A DNA stretch of 64,000 nucleotides from the NCBI GenBank assembly GCA_019187195.1, contig JABAQT010000023.1, forward strand, positions 131,670 to 195,669, in the 5' to 3' direction. The notes beneath the pieces were generated by a model, which was not told the origin of the DNA, did no database searches, and saw only the letters and a program-made list of their open reading frames with translations. This stretch comes from Bryobacteraceae bacterium. GTDB lineage: Bacteria; Acidobacteriota; Terriglobia; Bryobacterales; Bryobacteraceae. A program made the translations under genes and the position numbers. Of this stretch, positions 1-9,289 are shown in pieces; position 1 is the stretch's first letter; every line of letters begins with the position of its first letter.

Positions 1-2018
1 TCCAGGTCGCCGCCCGATTCGGCCAGGATGAACGCAAGGTTGTTGAGGGCGATGGGATTGTCGGGCTCAATCTTGAGAATCTGCTCGTAGAGCGGACGCG
101 CCTGTCCGCGCTTGCCCTGCGATTCATAAATGAGCGCGAGGCGGATATAGGCGACCGCGTCATTCGGGTTGAGGTCCTTTGCCTTCGCGAACTCGCGCTC
201 CGCGGCCGCAATGTCGCCCTTCAGCCGGTAGGCCTCGGCAAGCCGGATTTGAACATCGAAGCTGTTGGGGCTCTTCTCGAGAAGTTTGCGGTATTGCTCG
301 ACCGCAAGATCGTACTTCTGCGCGCGGACGGATACATTGGCGAGCGCCAGCCGGTAAAAGGAGTGGTTCGGATTCTGTCTCAGGTCATCCTGAAGCAGTT
401 GGATAGCCTTGTCGAACTCCTTGATTCCCGCCAGCGTCTCGACGCGTCCCACCAGCCCGCGCGGATCATTGGGGGCCACCTTCTGCAGCCGGACGAAGTT
501 CTCCTGCGCGTCCTCGTACTTCTTTTCCTGGAAGTTGAGAACTCCCATCTGGAACAGGGCATCGGGGTAGTTCGCGTTGGCCGCCAGCACCCGCGTCAGC
601 TCCATGCGCGCCGTCGGAAGGTCGCCCAGCCCCATGCGCGAGCTCGTCCGCACCATCAGGGCGGTGATGTTGTTCGGGTCGTAGGCAAGGATATCCTCGG
701 CCGCCTGCAGCGCTTTCGTGAACTCGTTCTTGGCGAGGCTCAACTGCGCCAGCGCCAGGCGCGCGGGTGTATAGTCGGCACGGTATTTGATCGCCTCCTG
801 GAACTGGATGCGGGCCTGCTCGATGTCACCCTTGGCGACATAGGCCCTCCCGAGGTTGTATCGCAGCACGAAATTCTCCGGGTTGCGCACAATGACGGAA
901 TTCAGTTCCGATATCGCCGTTTGCACCTTGTCCTTCGAGCCGTCCTGAAGCCACAGCGAGGCGCGCATCGCCACCGCCTCGAAGTCCTTGGGGTTCGACT
1001 TCAGCACCTGCGAGATGAGATCGAGGGCTTCCTGCTTCCTGCCCCTCGCCACCATCGTTTCCACCAGGCGCTTCTGGTACATCGCCTTCTGATCCGCCGC
1101 CGATGCCAGACGCAGCCCTTCCTCGTACATCCTGACCGCCGAGTCGATATCGCGGATGCGGTAGTAGAAGTCGCCCACCTGTGCATATCCCAGGGGAAAA
1201 TCCTTGGGGTTCGAGGTCAGACGCTGCAGAGTCTTCTCCATCTCCGGCCGGTTTCTCATCAGATAGTAATGGCCCGCGAGTTGAAGCACAAAGAACGCCT
1301 GCGACGGATTGTTGTTCACCTTGGCGACATAGACCTTGCCCGCGTCTTCCGTGCGGTTGAGCCCGATATAGCGGATATAGAGCCAGTCGTAGATGTTGGG
1401 AAAGGTCTTGTCTTTCTGCATCATCTCGAAGGCCAGCTTCTCGGCCTCGGGGAAGCGGTTGCTCCCGGCGAGCGATTCCACCAGCGGCAGAATTGTCTCC
1501 CTGGCGAACGGCCGCACCTCCTGCGCCGCCTGGAAGTACTTGAGCGCCTGTGGAATGTCCTTGGCGGAAACCGCGAGATAGCCCTTGATGCGCAGCCCGA
1601 GGAACGATTTCGGATCCTTCTGCAAAGCCCTCGTGGCGATGTTTTCCAACTCCTTCCGGTATTCCCCCGAGTTCTTCGAATCCTTCAGGAACACCAGCAG
1701 GTAGATATCGGTGAGCTGCGTGGCGGCATCGAGATTGTCCGGCTGGAGTTCGAGCCCGCGCCGTAAGCTGCGCACGGCGTCTCCAATGCGGCCCAGTTTC
1801 ATCTCGGCCAGCCCGAGACGGTAGTAGGCCTCGCCGTAGCGCATGTCCTTCTTGAGTGCGCTGCGGTACATGATCGAGGCTTCCTTATACTTCCCGTTCT
1901 TGAAGTATTCGTTTCCCCGCTCCACGTACGCTCTCTTCACCTTCTCGGGATCCCGCGAACAGGAGGCCGTAAAAAGAACGAGAGACATCAGGAGACACAA
2001 CACGCTCCGGGCTTTCAT
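1..2018 (-). CDS. Tetratricopeptide-repeat lipoprotein (partial, C-terminus beyond window)
   Basis: The minus-strand frame starting at the ATG at 2018 stays open to the left edge, so at least 672 residues are present and the C-terminus is missing. The N-terminus is a lipoprotein signal (MKARS, a hydrophobic core, lipobox TASC with Cys20). What follows is almost entirely helical TPR-type repeats, for example NEYFKNGKYKEASIMYRSAL near residue 40 and NPIALNNLAFILAESGG at the window edge. It should be a membrane-anchored protein-protein interaction scaffold. The repeat style resembles the PrsT-type TPR lipoproteins of PEP-CTERM/exopolysaccharide systems, but no such system is visible here, so that is only a resemblance. 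The partner is unknown. Confidence 0.85.
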   Translation of the reverse strand, partial: MKARSVLCLLMSLVLFTASCSRDPEKVKRAYVERGNEYFKNGKYKEASIMYRSALKKDMRYGEAYYRLGLAEMKLGRIGDAVRSLRRGLELQPDNLDAATQLTDIYLLVFLKDSKNSGEYRKELENIATRALQKDPKSFLGLRIKGYLAVSAKDIPQALKYFQAAQEVRPFARETILPLVESLAGSNRFPEAEKLAFEMMQKDKTFPNIYDWLYIRYIGLNRTEDAGKVYVAKVNNNPSQAFFVLQLAGHYYLMRNRPEMEKTLQRLTSNPKDFPLGYAQVGDFYYRIRDIDSAVRMYEEGLRLASAADQKAMYQKRLVETMVARGRKQEALDLISQVLKSNPKDFEAVAMRASLWLQDGSKDKVQTAISELNSVIVRNPENFVLRYNLGRAYVAKGDIEQARIQFQEAIKYRADYTPARLALAQLSLAKNEFTKALQAAEDILAYDPNNITALMVRTSSRMGLGDLPTARMELTRVLAANANYPDALFQMGVLNFQEKKYEDAQENFVRLQKVAPNDPRGLVGRVETLAGIKEFDKAIQLLQDDLRQNPNHSFYRLALANVSVRAQKYDLAVEQYRKLLEKSPNSFDVQIRLAEAYRLKGDIAAAEREFAKAKDLNPNDAVAYIRLALIYESQGKRGQARPLYEQILKIEPDNPIALNNLAFILAESGGDL

Positions 2019-2154
2019 AGACGGTTTTTCCTTCACACCATCATAGAACTTCCCGCGAACAAATGCTCCGCCGGCGAAAGGGCCTGCTGGAATCCGCGCG
2101 GGAGGGCGGCGCCGGCGTCATGCCCCGCCTCCTCCAGCGCCGAACCGCCCCCGT

Positions 2155-3222
2155 CTAGTCCGCCGCCTGCTCGAGGATGGCGAAATCGCCCGGGTTCCAC
2201 GCCTGGACTATCAGGTAATACTTGCCGTTGATCTCGCGCATCACGGCATTGTGGATGTGCGTGAAGTTGGCGAGGCCCAGATCCTCCTTCGGCATCACCG
2301 TCGAAATAAGCTTGTCGTTCTCGTAGATGTAGATCGGGGCGCCTTTCCTGCGGTCCGGGCCGTCGAGCGCTCCCACCACCATGTAGTTCCCCAGAAAATA
2401 GGTGTCGCACGGCAGTGAGCCGAGCGGCATCTTCAGCGTCGAAAGATACTGCCCGTGGCGCGTGAAGCGGTCGATCTCCGCGTTGGGACGGTCGGCGACA
2501 TCGATGCGCGTCGTGCCCGGCGGGATGGTGATCCCGTGCCCCGTGCCGAACTGCCCGGCGCCGGTGCCGCGCCCGCCGAAGGCGAGATCATACCAGGAAG
2601 TGCGGAAGGGGCTGGTCGAGAGAATACGCGCCGTGAGCACGAAGTCGAGATTGGAATAGCCCGTGGTGATGTAGTACAGCCCGTCGAGTTGCTCGACATC
2701 CGTGGGTATGAAGTTGCCGCGCCCTCGAAAATAATCGTTGGCCATGGGGCTGCCGAGATCGCTGTTTCCATCCGGCGGCCGGAGCGCATCCACCATCTGC
2801 CCGTCAATCGTCGTGGTGTACACGGCGCCCGCTTCGTTGCCCGGAAACGTGAGATAAGGGGTGCCGTCCCTGGCAAGCCACAACATCGAGTTGTGCAGGT
2901 TGGTGTTCTTCATCTCCTCCGCCGTGGGCAGCATCCGCGTGCTCTTTAGATCGGCGCTGATCTGGATAATGCCCGCTCCCTTGAGTGAGAAATAGGTCTC
3001 GCCTTTCCCCGGACGGCGGTCCACGGCGAAGCCGCCGTGCGCGGATTTGAGAACCGCCTGTGCCTCCCTCGGCAGGTGGGACGCCGTATAGAGCACGCGG
3101 AAGCGCATCTTTCCGTTTCCGCTGACGCCCGCCTCGGCCGCCCTTGTGGGAACTCCCGCACCGGCGAACCATCCGATGCCCAGCAGACCCAGAAAAAACA
3201 CGCTTAGAGTCAGTCGCTTCAT
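2155..3222 (-). CDS. Secreted beta-propeller-like protein
   Basis: A 355-residue protein. I start it at the ATG at 3222 because this begins a good Sec signal (MKRLT, hydrophobic core, processing near TRAAEA) with GGAGGG about 12 bases upstream; a longer frame to 3264 lacks signal character. The mature part has repeating strand-turn segments with Gly/Asp turns, such as NSMLWLARDGTPYLTF, LDGLYYITTGYSNLDFVL and AEIDRFTRHGQYLSTLKMP, typical of NHL/6-bladed propeller proteins. No catalytic motif is recognised. It lies downstream of and in line with the lipoprotein at 3309-4130. The specific role is unknown. Confidence 0.7.
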   Translation of the reverse strand: MKRLTLSVFFLGLLGIGWFAGAGVPTRAAEAGVSGNGKMRFRVLYTASHLPREAQAVLKSAHGGFAVDRRPGKGETYFSLKGAGIIQISADLKSTRMLPTAEEMKNTNLHNSMLWLARDGTPYLTFPGNEAGAVYTTTIDGQMVDALRPPDGNSDLGSPMANDYFRGRGNFIPTDVEQLDGLYYITTGYSNLDFVLTARILSTSPFRTSWYDLAFGGRGTGAGQFGTGHGITIPPGTTRIDVADRPNAEIDRFTRHGQYLSTLKMPLGSLPCDTYFLGNYMVVGALDGPDRRKGAPIYIYENDKLISTVMPKEDLGLANFTHIHNAVMREINGKYYLIVQAWNPGDFAILEQAAD

Positions 3223-3308
3223 GTGCAGAGTAAGCCCTCCAGTGGTAAAGGCATTACACCACAATTGCGCGCTGTCTCCAAACGATGCTCAATAACGGGC
3301 GATTCGCC

Positions 3309-4130
3309 CTAGCTCTTCTTTGTCGCCCCTTCAATCTTCTTGCGCAATTCCTTCAGTTCCTTGGAATCGGGCAAGCCTTGCAGCGCTTCGAGCGCCTTGG
3401 CGCGGAAGATCTTCTCCCGGTCCGGCACATCGAGCTTGCGCTTGCCGAAGAGATCGGCCTGGTCGTTCAGGAATTCCGACATCGCCAGCAGAAACGTCGC
3501 CCGCGGCACGGTGAGCGGAGTCTTGGCCATCGCCTCCTGCGCTTTTGCCGGATCGTCTCCGTTGCCGAGCGCGTCGCAGACAGCCAGCAGGACCGCGCGC
3601 TGCGCGCCCATCGTCCGCAGGCTGTCGGCTTCGCTCTGGGAAGGCAGAATACCGCCCGCGATCTTGGCGGGCGGAGCCTTGGCCGTACCCACCGGCGGAT
3701 AAGGAAACACGATTTCCACGTCTCCCGAAGGGTTGGCTTTCTGAAAAGCCATGAATGATTCCACGAACTCCATGGCCTGGCGTCCCGCCTCCGACCGCAA
3801 AGTCGAAGTCTGCATGCGGAATGGCGCGGGATTCGCCTTGTTCGCGCGCGCGCCGGTTTCATACTGATCGGCTAGATCGGCGTTCCCTTTCACCAGCCCG
3901 GCGAGCAGAATCAACCGCCATGGCTGCGCGTGCTTCCGGAACTCATTCTCCGAAGAAGTCAGCTTCGAGAGGTTGTCTACCGTGCGTGTGTAATCGCCGG
4001 CATTGAAGGACTCCTTCGCCGCGGACCAGTAAAAGGCGGGAGTCCCTTTGGCCGGCGGAGCCGGTCCCGACGAACAGGAAGAAAGAAGACCCGCAAGGAA
4101 GGCAATAAGAGCGAACAATAGTGGTTTCAA
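3309..4130 (-). CDS. Putative lipoprotein of unknown function
   Basis: A 273-residue protein with a lipoprotein signal: MKPLL, hydrophobic stretch, lipobox LSSC at Cys19. The mature region is helical. Residues about 30-70 (FYWSAAKESFNAGDYTRTVD) look like one TPR-like helical hairpin, and the C-terminus is a charged helix rich in Lys and Glu. No enzyme motif is seen. It probably sits in the periplasm anchored to a membrane. Together with the TPR lipoprotein at the left edge it gives this part of the window an envelope theme, but there is no evidence for a joint function. Confidence 0.7.
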   Translation of the reverse strand: MKPLLFALIAFLAGLLSSCSSGPAPPAKGTPAFYWSAAKESFNAGDYTRTVDNLSKLTSSENEFRKHAQPWRLILLAGLVKGNADLADQYETGARANKANPAPFRMQTSTLRSEAGRQAMEFVESFMAFQKANPSGDVEIVFPYPPVGTAKAPPAKIAGGILPSQSEADSLRTMGAQRAVLLAVCDALGNGDDPAKAQEAMAKTPLTVPRATFLLAMSEFLNDQADLFGKRKLDVPDREKIFRAKALEALQGLPDSKELKELRKKIEGATKKS

Positions 4131-4198
4131 GGCGATCTCCTTAAGGGAGACATCCTATACCACGTTTGTCCCGAAGAAAAGGGGCTCTCCGGACCGCG

Positions 4199-4621
4199 CT
4201 ACTGCGAATAGGCGCGCTGCACGTAGCTCAATTGCCGCGAAACCTGGTAGTGAAAGTCGAGTCGAGCGATCGTGTCCTCCCTCGCGGCGCGCGCGATCAC
4301 CCGCGCCGCCTGTCCAAAATGGCCTTGCCGCGCTTCGCTCACCGACTTGGCGAGCGCTTGCGCCACACGCCGGATGTCGTCCAACTCTTCCTTGCTCAGG
4401 CTGCCCTCCACCGTCAACGAGATTCTCGTTTGGCTGGCCGCGCCCGTGGCGTCGAACGCCTCCCGCGCCTCGGAGGAAAGCGTCACGCGATCGCCTTCCG
4501 CGGTCCTGAGGGTAAGTTGAAGCGCCTCCCGCCTCTCGGCTGAAACGCTCTGTTGACGGTTCACCGCCGGTTGCCGCGATTGAAACCGGTGGAATGGTAG
4601 ATCCTGACATTGAACCTGCAT
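4199..4621 (-). CDS. Hypothetical small helical protein
   Basis: A 140-residue protein with no signal peptide or membrane segment. It contains a short segment RVTLSSEAREAF (residues about 45-56) and then a mostly helical C-terminal half (ELDDIRRVAQALAKSVSEAR and onward). The RVTLSSEA phrase is common in small bacterial proteins tied to flagellar or secreted-structure genes, but none lie nearby, so I do not assign a role. Codon usage looks coding and the stop lies 68 bp before the lipoprotein start at 4130, so it could be cotranscribed with it. Confidence 0.55.
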   Translation of the reverse strand: MQVQCQDLPFHRFQSRQPAVNRQQSVSAERREALQLTLRTAEGDRVTLSSEAREAFDATGAASQTRISLTVEGSLSKEELDDIRRVAQALAKSVSEARQGHFGQAARVIARAAREDTIARLDFHYQVSRQLSYVQRAYSQ

Positions 4622-4768
4622 GACGGCCTCCCTTGACTCCCCTTATCGGACAAGAGGAGTGCGGAATGAGCCATCCGTGGACCGTTTCTTGTTGTGAGCC
4701 CCCTGGCATCGCAACGGAAACACGCCTCCTCCTGTCAGGGCAACAGCATTGCGTTTAGACTGGTTGAC

Positions 4769-5713
4769 ATGCTCAGTATTGTCGTTCCGGATGACCACCC
4801 GGCCGTGCTCGCGCCGAGCGCCGCCTATCAGCGGCTGCTGGCCGAAACACCCGTCGCCTACTACGATTCCCTCCCCGGCGGCGAGCAGAAGCTCATCGAG
4901 CGCATCCGTGACTTCGAGGCGCTCATCAACGTCCGCTCCTCGACGAAATTCACCGCCAGTGTGTTCGCGGCCTGCCCCCGCTTGAAAATCCTCTCCATCT
5001 GGGGGACCGGAACCGACAACGTGGACCTCGCCGCCGCCGCCCGGCACGGCGTGACCGTCACCAACACGCCCGGCGTCGCCGCTGTCTCCATCGCCGAGCA
5101 CTCCCTTCTTCTTGCCCTCGCCGTGGCGCGCCGCGCCGTCGCCATTCATAACCGCACCGCCGCCGGAGAATGGCCGCGTGGACAATCCATACAGCTTCAC
5201 GGAAAGACGCTCGGAATCATAGGACTCGGCGCTATCGGACGCCAGTTCGCCCGCCTCGGACAGGGCATCGGCATGCGCGTCATCGCCTGGACCATGCACC
5301 CCAATCCCGCCCTCGGATTCGAACTCGTCCCTCTCGACGATCTGTTGCGGTCGAGCGACGTTGTCAGTCTCCACCTCCGCCAATCGCCCCAAACCATTGG
5401 CTTCCTCGGCCGCCAACAGTTCGCCCTGATGAAAAAGAGCGCGATCTTCGTCAACACCGCCCGCGGCCCCATTGTGGAGGAAGAGGCGATGATCGAAGCC
5501 TTGCGCGAGCGGCGCATAGCCGGCGCCGGCCTCGATGTGTTCGAGAAAGAACCGCTTCCCAAGGGTCACATCCTGACCACCTTGGACAATGTCGTCCTCA
5601 CTCCCCATTGCGCGGGCGTGACGCCGGAAGTGCTCGAGGCGGGCCTCTCGCTCTCTATCGAAAACATCCGCTGCTATGCCGGCGGCAAGCCGCAAAACGT
5701 CGTTACAGCTTGA
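4769..5713 (+). CDS. D-2-hydroxyacid dehydrogenase (NAD-binding)
   Basis: A 315-residue cytosolic oxidoreductase that should interconvert a 2-oxoacid and a D-2-hydroxyacid with NAD(H). Starting at the ATG at 4769 (MLSIVVPDD) fits the family; the frame extends 25 codons further upstream without family-like sequence. The Rossmann motif GLGAIG is at residues 152-157. The catalytic triad of the family is intact: Arg232 in NTARGP, Glu261 in FEKEP and His280 in TPHCAG. An aromatic-poor active site and lack of an ACT domain argue against a canonical SerA, so the substrate is left open. The 3' end overlaps the convergent NagX-like gene by 11 bp. Confidence 0.88.
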   Translation: MLSIVVPDDHPAVLAPSAAYQRLLAETPVAYYDSLPGGEQKLIERIRDFEALINVRSSTKFTASVFAACPRLKILSIWGTGTDNVDLAAAARHGVTVTNTPGVAAVSIAEHSLLLALAVARRAVAIHNRTAAGEWPRGQSIQLHGKTLGIIGLGAIGRQFARLGQGIGMRVIAWTMHPNPALGFELVPLDDLLRSSDVVSLHLRQSPQTIGFLGRQQFALMKKSAIFVNTARGPIVEEEAMIEALRERRIAGAGLDVFEKEPLPKGHILTTLDNVVLTPHCAGVTPEVLEAGLSLSIENIRCYAGGKPQNVVTA

Positions 5714-6833
5714 AAAATATCTTTCTTTGATAGAGCCAGTAGCAGACGTACCACATCACCGCGACCACCAGAATGTGTTGTGGAATCGCTCCCGCCTCGC
5801 CCAGGAAGGAGAAATTTCCGGTGAATCCCCTGAGCCCGCGGTCGAGCCACCCCCTGATGCCGATCTGGCCGAGCGAGTAGATGAACAGCGAATTCATCCC
5901 CACCACCACCAGCGGGAAACTCCAGCGCTTGACCTGCTTCACGTCGATGACCCAATAGAAAACCGCAAGCATCAGAATCACCCATCCACCGCTGAAAAAG
6001 GTGAAACTCGCCGTCCACAGCCGTTTCACCATCGGATTCAAAGGCTCGAGCCCGAGACCGAGCGCAAAGCACCCCGCGGCGAAACCAAGCAGGACCTTCA
6101 GCTTGTATTGCTGCGGCTTTTCCGAGCGCAACAGCGCCCCCGCCCAGCATCCAAACAGAATGGTCACGGCGTTTCCAATGAAATTTATCGTGGTGTAGTA
6201 GCCGGAATAGTTGTACCCAAGCAGTTTCAAGTCGATTACCGCGCCTATGTTCCCCTCGCGTGAAAACGCCCCCTCCGGTCCCGGAAACAGCGCAAACAGC
6301 GCCCATTGTCCGGCCAGCATCGCCGCCGCCGCCGCCACTTGGCGGGAGAATCGCATCCGCGTGATGAAAAAACACAACACGTAGCCCAGGGCGATTTGCG
6401 ACAGCACGTTGATCAGTTGCAGCGTCAGGTGCGGCTTCGTGGTCCCCCAGTTCGAGTACAGGTTGCTCAAGACCGCCAGCATGAAAGCGCGCCATGCCAC
6501 GTGGCGGAACAGCGCCGGGGTGGTCGCTCCCTGCGCCATCCGCCGCGCGAACGCGAATGGCATCGCGACGCCGACCATGAATGTGAAAGCCGGTTGAATC
6601 AGATCCCAGAACGTGCATCCTTCCCACGCGGTGTGCTCCACCTGGTTGGCAAGCCACGCCCAATGCTCGGACTTGCCGAGCGAGGCGAGACCAAACCCCG
6701 TCGAGGCGAGCGTGATCATGATCAGGCCCCGGTAGGCGTCGAGGCTGGTCAGCCGGACGCCCGCTTTCCTGGTCGCCGGTTGCTCAGCGGCGGCGGGCGC
6801 GCTGGCGGGTACGGTGGAAGCGATAGTTGCCAT
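5703..6833 (-). CDS. NagX/HGSNAT-like membrane acyltransferase family protein (DUF5009/DUF1624)
   Basis: A 376-residue polytopic membrane protein with about ten hydrophobic segments. The start MATIAST at 6833 is preferred over 6896. It carries the family hallmarks SLDAYRGLIMI near the N-terminus and, further on, HTAWEGCTFWDLIQPAFTF, which match the bacterial homologues of heparan-alpha-glucosaminide N-acetyltransferase. In other bacteria such proteins accompany amino-sugar catabolism, but here no amino-sugar genes are adjacent, so the substrate is unknown. It is transcribed divergently from norB across a 118-bp region that contains a palindrome, so both genes could share control. Confidence 0.8.
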   Translation of the reverse strand: MATIASTVPASAPAAAEQPATRKAGVRLTSLDAYRGLIMITLASTGFGLASLGKSEHWAWLANQVEHTAWEGCTFWDLIQPAFTFMVGVAMPFAFARRMAQGATTPALFRHVAWRAFMLAVLSNLYSNWGTTKPHLTLQLINVLSQIALGYVLCFFITRMRFSRQVAAAAAMLAGQWALFALFPGPEGAFSREGNIGAVIDLKLLGYNYSGYYTTINFIGNAVTILFGCWAGALLRSEKPQQYKLKVLLGFAAGCFALGLGLEPLNPMVKRLWTASFTFFSGGWVILMLAVFYWVIDVKQVKRWSFPLVVVGMNSLFIYSLGQIGIRGWLDRGLRGFTGNFSFLGEAGAIPQHILVVAVMWYVCYWLYQRKIFFKL

Positions 6834-6912
6834 AAATTCTTGTGCCGTAGTATACACCCGCCCGCGCGGCGCGGCCATGGCGGGGCGATGCTCCACTCCC
6901 GGTTCTTCAGCT

Positions 6913-6929
6913 AGACTGTATTACAGTCT
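6913..6929. promoter_or_regulatory. Perfect 17-bp palindrome upstream of norB (candidate operator)
   Basis: The arms AGACTGTA and TACAGTCT flank a single T, giving a perfect inverted repeat that ends 22 bp before the norB ATG and lies 79 bp before the divergent NagX-like start. Its size and position fit a dimeric repressor site overlapping the core promoter. Nitric oxide reductases are often controlled by NO sensors such as NsrR (Rrf2 family), but the exact motif is not one I can assign to a regulator. Confidence 0.5.
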
Positions 6930-6951
6930 GCACCCACGAGGAAGGGGCTAT

Positions 6952-9198
6952 ATGAAAAAATTGTGGTGGAGTTTTGGCATTGTATTGATATTTTCGTTCG
7001 CCGTTCTGGGTTGGATCGGCGCGAGGATCTATCAGGAAATGCCGCCGGTTCCGGCAAAGGTCGTTGCCACTGACGGAGCCGTGGTGATTCCCGAGGGCGG
7101 CATCGGCCGCGGCCAGAACGTCTGGCAGGAGATGGGGGGCATGGAAGTAGGCTCCATCTGGGGCCATGGCAGCTATGTGGCTCCCGATTGGACCGCTGAC
7201 TGGTTGCATCGCGAGGCGGTGTTCATTCTCGACGAGTGGGGCAACGCCGGCTACGGAAAGCCGTACGCCCAACTCGGCGTCGAAGACCAGGCGAGGCTGA
7301 AGGGACGCCTCGAACACATGTACCGGCGCAACACCTTCGACCCCTCCACCAACACCATCACCATCGAACCGGTTCGCGCCAAGGCATTCGAAGCCTGCCT
7401 CCGCCACTACTCGGACGTGTTCAGGAACGGGAACGACGCCTACGCGATCCCGCCCGGCAGCATCAGCACTCCCGAGCGCATGCGCGATTTCGCGGCTTTT
7501 ATGTTTTGGACCGCATGGTCCTCGGCCGCGAACCGCCCCGGCGATCAGGTTTCCTACACGCACAACTGGCCCTATGAGCCCCTCGCCGGCAACCACCCCA
7601 CAGGCGAAACAGTCATCTGGACCGGCGTCAGCATCATCATGCTGCTGGCGGGCATCTGCGCCATGGTCTGGTGGTACGCCGCCCAGAAGGGCGAAGAGTT
7701 GCCTGGTCCCTTGCCCGATCGCGACCCGCTGGGAAAGTGGGTATCCACGCCGTCCCAGCGCGCCACGTTGAAATATTTCTGGGTCGTGTCCGCGCTGATC
7801 CTCGTGCAGATCCTGTTGGGCGTCGTCACCGCCCACTACGGCGTTGAAGGGAACGGATTCTACGGCATCAACATCGCCGATGTGCTGCCCTACAGCGTGT
7901 CCCGGACCTGGCACGTGCAGATGGGCATCTTCTGGATCGCGACGGCATGGCTCGCGGCCGGCCTCTTCATCGGACCGCTGGTGAGCGGTCATGAACCCAG
8001 GTTCCAGAGACTCGGCGTGAATGTTCTTTTCATCGCGCTGCTCGTGGTTGTCGCCGGCTCCCTGACAGGCGAATGGTTGAGCGTGCGGAACAAAATCTCC
8101 GGAACCGCCGCCTTCTTCTGGGGCCACCAGGGATACGAATACGTGGACCTCGGGCGCGGCTGGCAGATTCTGCTCTTCATCGGATTGCTCATCTGGTTCT
8201 ACCTGGTGGTACGCTCCGTGCGTCCCGCGCTGAAGACCGCCGGCGATCAGCGCCAGTTGCTGTGGCTGTTCATCATCTCCGCCGGCGCGATCGGCCTCTT
8301 CTACGGCGCGGGCCTCACTTGGGGGCAGCACACTCACCTGTCAATCGTCGAGTACTGGCGCTGGTGGGTGGTCCACCTCTGGGTGGAAGGTTTCTTCGAG
8401 GTCTTCGCCACCACGGTGATCGCCTTCTTCTTTGCCCGCATCGGCCTGGTCCGGCCGCACTTGGCCGCCCAATCCGCGCTCCTTTCGGCCACCATCTTCC
8501 TCTCCGGTGGCATCATCGGCACCTGCCATCACCTCTACTTCAGCGGCACGCCGACAGTGGCGCTCGCCTGGGGATCCGTGTTCAGCGCGCTCGAAGTCGT
8601 GCCCCTCACCATGGTGGCCTACGCCGCCGTCGACGACATGCGCCGCGGAAAGCTCACCACCTGGGCGGGCCGCTACAAATGGCCCGTCTATTTCTTTGTC
8701 GCGGTGGCCTTCTGGAACATGGTCGGCGCCGGCCTGTTCGGCTTCATGATCAACCCGCCCATCGCGCTCTACTTCATGCAGGGTCTGAACACCACTCCGC
8801 TCCACGGCCATTCGGCTCTGTTCGGCGTCTATGGCATGCTCGGCATCGGCTTGATGCTGGTATGCCTGCGGGCGATGAAGCCGGCGGCTGAGTGGCGGGA
8901 GGGCTGGCTGCGCTTCGCCTTCTGGGGTATGAACGGCGGGCTGTTCCTCATGTGCATCGGGAGCCTGCTGCCCGTGGGCCTGATGCAGACCTTCGCTTCC
9001 GTCAACGAAGGCTACTGGTATGCGCGCAGCACCGAGTTCATGGGCACTCCCATCATGCAGACCCTGCGTTGGATGCGCGTGCCCGGCGACACCATCTTCG
9101 CCCTCGGCGCAATCGTGCTGGTGGTCTTCGTCTTCCGTTCGAACGAACCCCGCGAGCGCAAACCTGCTCCGTACGCCGTCCCCGCTTCGACCGACTAG
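6952..9198 (+). CDS. norB: Quinol-dependent nitric oxide reductase (qNor-type)
   Basis: A 748-residue membrane enzyme that reduces NO to N2O with quinol electrons. ATG 6952 follows GAGGAAGGGG and begins the first membrane helix (MKKLWWSFG); the frame upstream is not family-like. Residues about 40-230 form the periplasmic cytochrome c-like extension typical of the single-subunit qNor, followed by a 12-helix heme-copper oxidase-type core. Known ligands are recognisable: heme b His in RTWHVQ (about 320), FeB His and Glu in HLWVE (about 473-477), FeB His pair in TCHHLY (about 526-527), and the heme b3/b pair in HGHS (about 617). No norC, norD or norQ is adjacent, as expected for qNor, which suggests NO detoxification rather than full denitrification. 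Confidence 0.93.
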   Translation: MKKLWWSFGIVLIFSFAVLGWIGARIYQEMPPVPAKVVATDGAVVIPEGGIGRGQNVWQEMGGMEVGSIWGHGSYVAPDWTADWLHREAVFILDEWGNAGYGKPYAQLGVEDQARLKGRLEHMYRRNTFDPSTNTITIEPVRAKAFEACLRHYSDVFRNGNDAYAIPPGSISTPERMRDFAAFMFWTAWSSAANRPGDQVSYTHNWPYEPLAGNHPTGETVIWTGVSIIMLLAGICAMVWWYAAQKGEELPGPLPDRDPLGKWVSTPSQRATLKYFWVVSALILVQILLGVVTAHYGVEGNGFYGINIADVLPYSVSRTWHVQMGIFWIATAWLAAGLFIGPLVSGHEPRFQRLGVNVLFIALLVVVAGSLTGEWLSVRNKISGTAAFFWGHQGYEYVDLGRGWQILLFIGLLIWFYLVVRSVRPALKTAGDQRQLLWLFIISAGAIGLFYGAGLTWGQHTHLSIVEYWRWWVVHLWVEGFFEVFATTVIAFFFARIGLVRPHLAAQSALLSATIFLSGGIIGTCHHLYFSGTPTVALAWGSVFSALEVVPLTMVAYAAVDDMRRGKLTTWAGRYKWPVYFFVAVAFWNMVGAGLFGFMINPPIALYFMQGLNTTPLHGHSALFGVYGMLGIGLMLVCLRAMKPAAEWREGWLRFAFWGMNGGLFLMCIGSLLPVGLMQTFASVNEGYWYARSTEFMGTPIMQTLRWMRVPGDTIFALGAIVLVVFVFRSNEPRERKPAPYAVPASTD

Positions 9199-9289
9199 TA
9201 AAGACCGCGATCCGCCCGGTCCGCGAACATTGACCCGCTTCCGCCGGCCATGATACGGTTGCAGCACAGCATCCGCTCACTCTCACGCC

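Noticed and set aside
249..1766. Long + strand frame of 505 codons
   Set aside because: It is antisense to the TPR lipoprotein, whose frame gives a lipobox and clear TPR repeats; the + strand translation is Arg/Leu/His-rich without domains.
6907..8337. 476-codon minus-strand frame
   Set aside because: Antisense of the qNor gene, which has all heme and FeB ligands.
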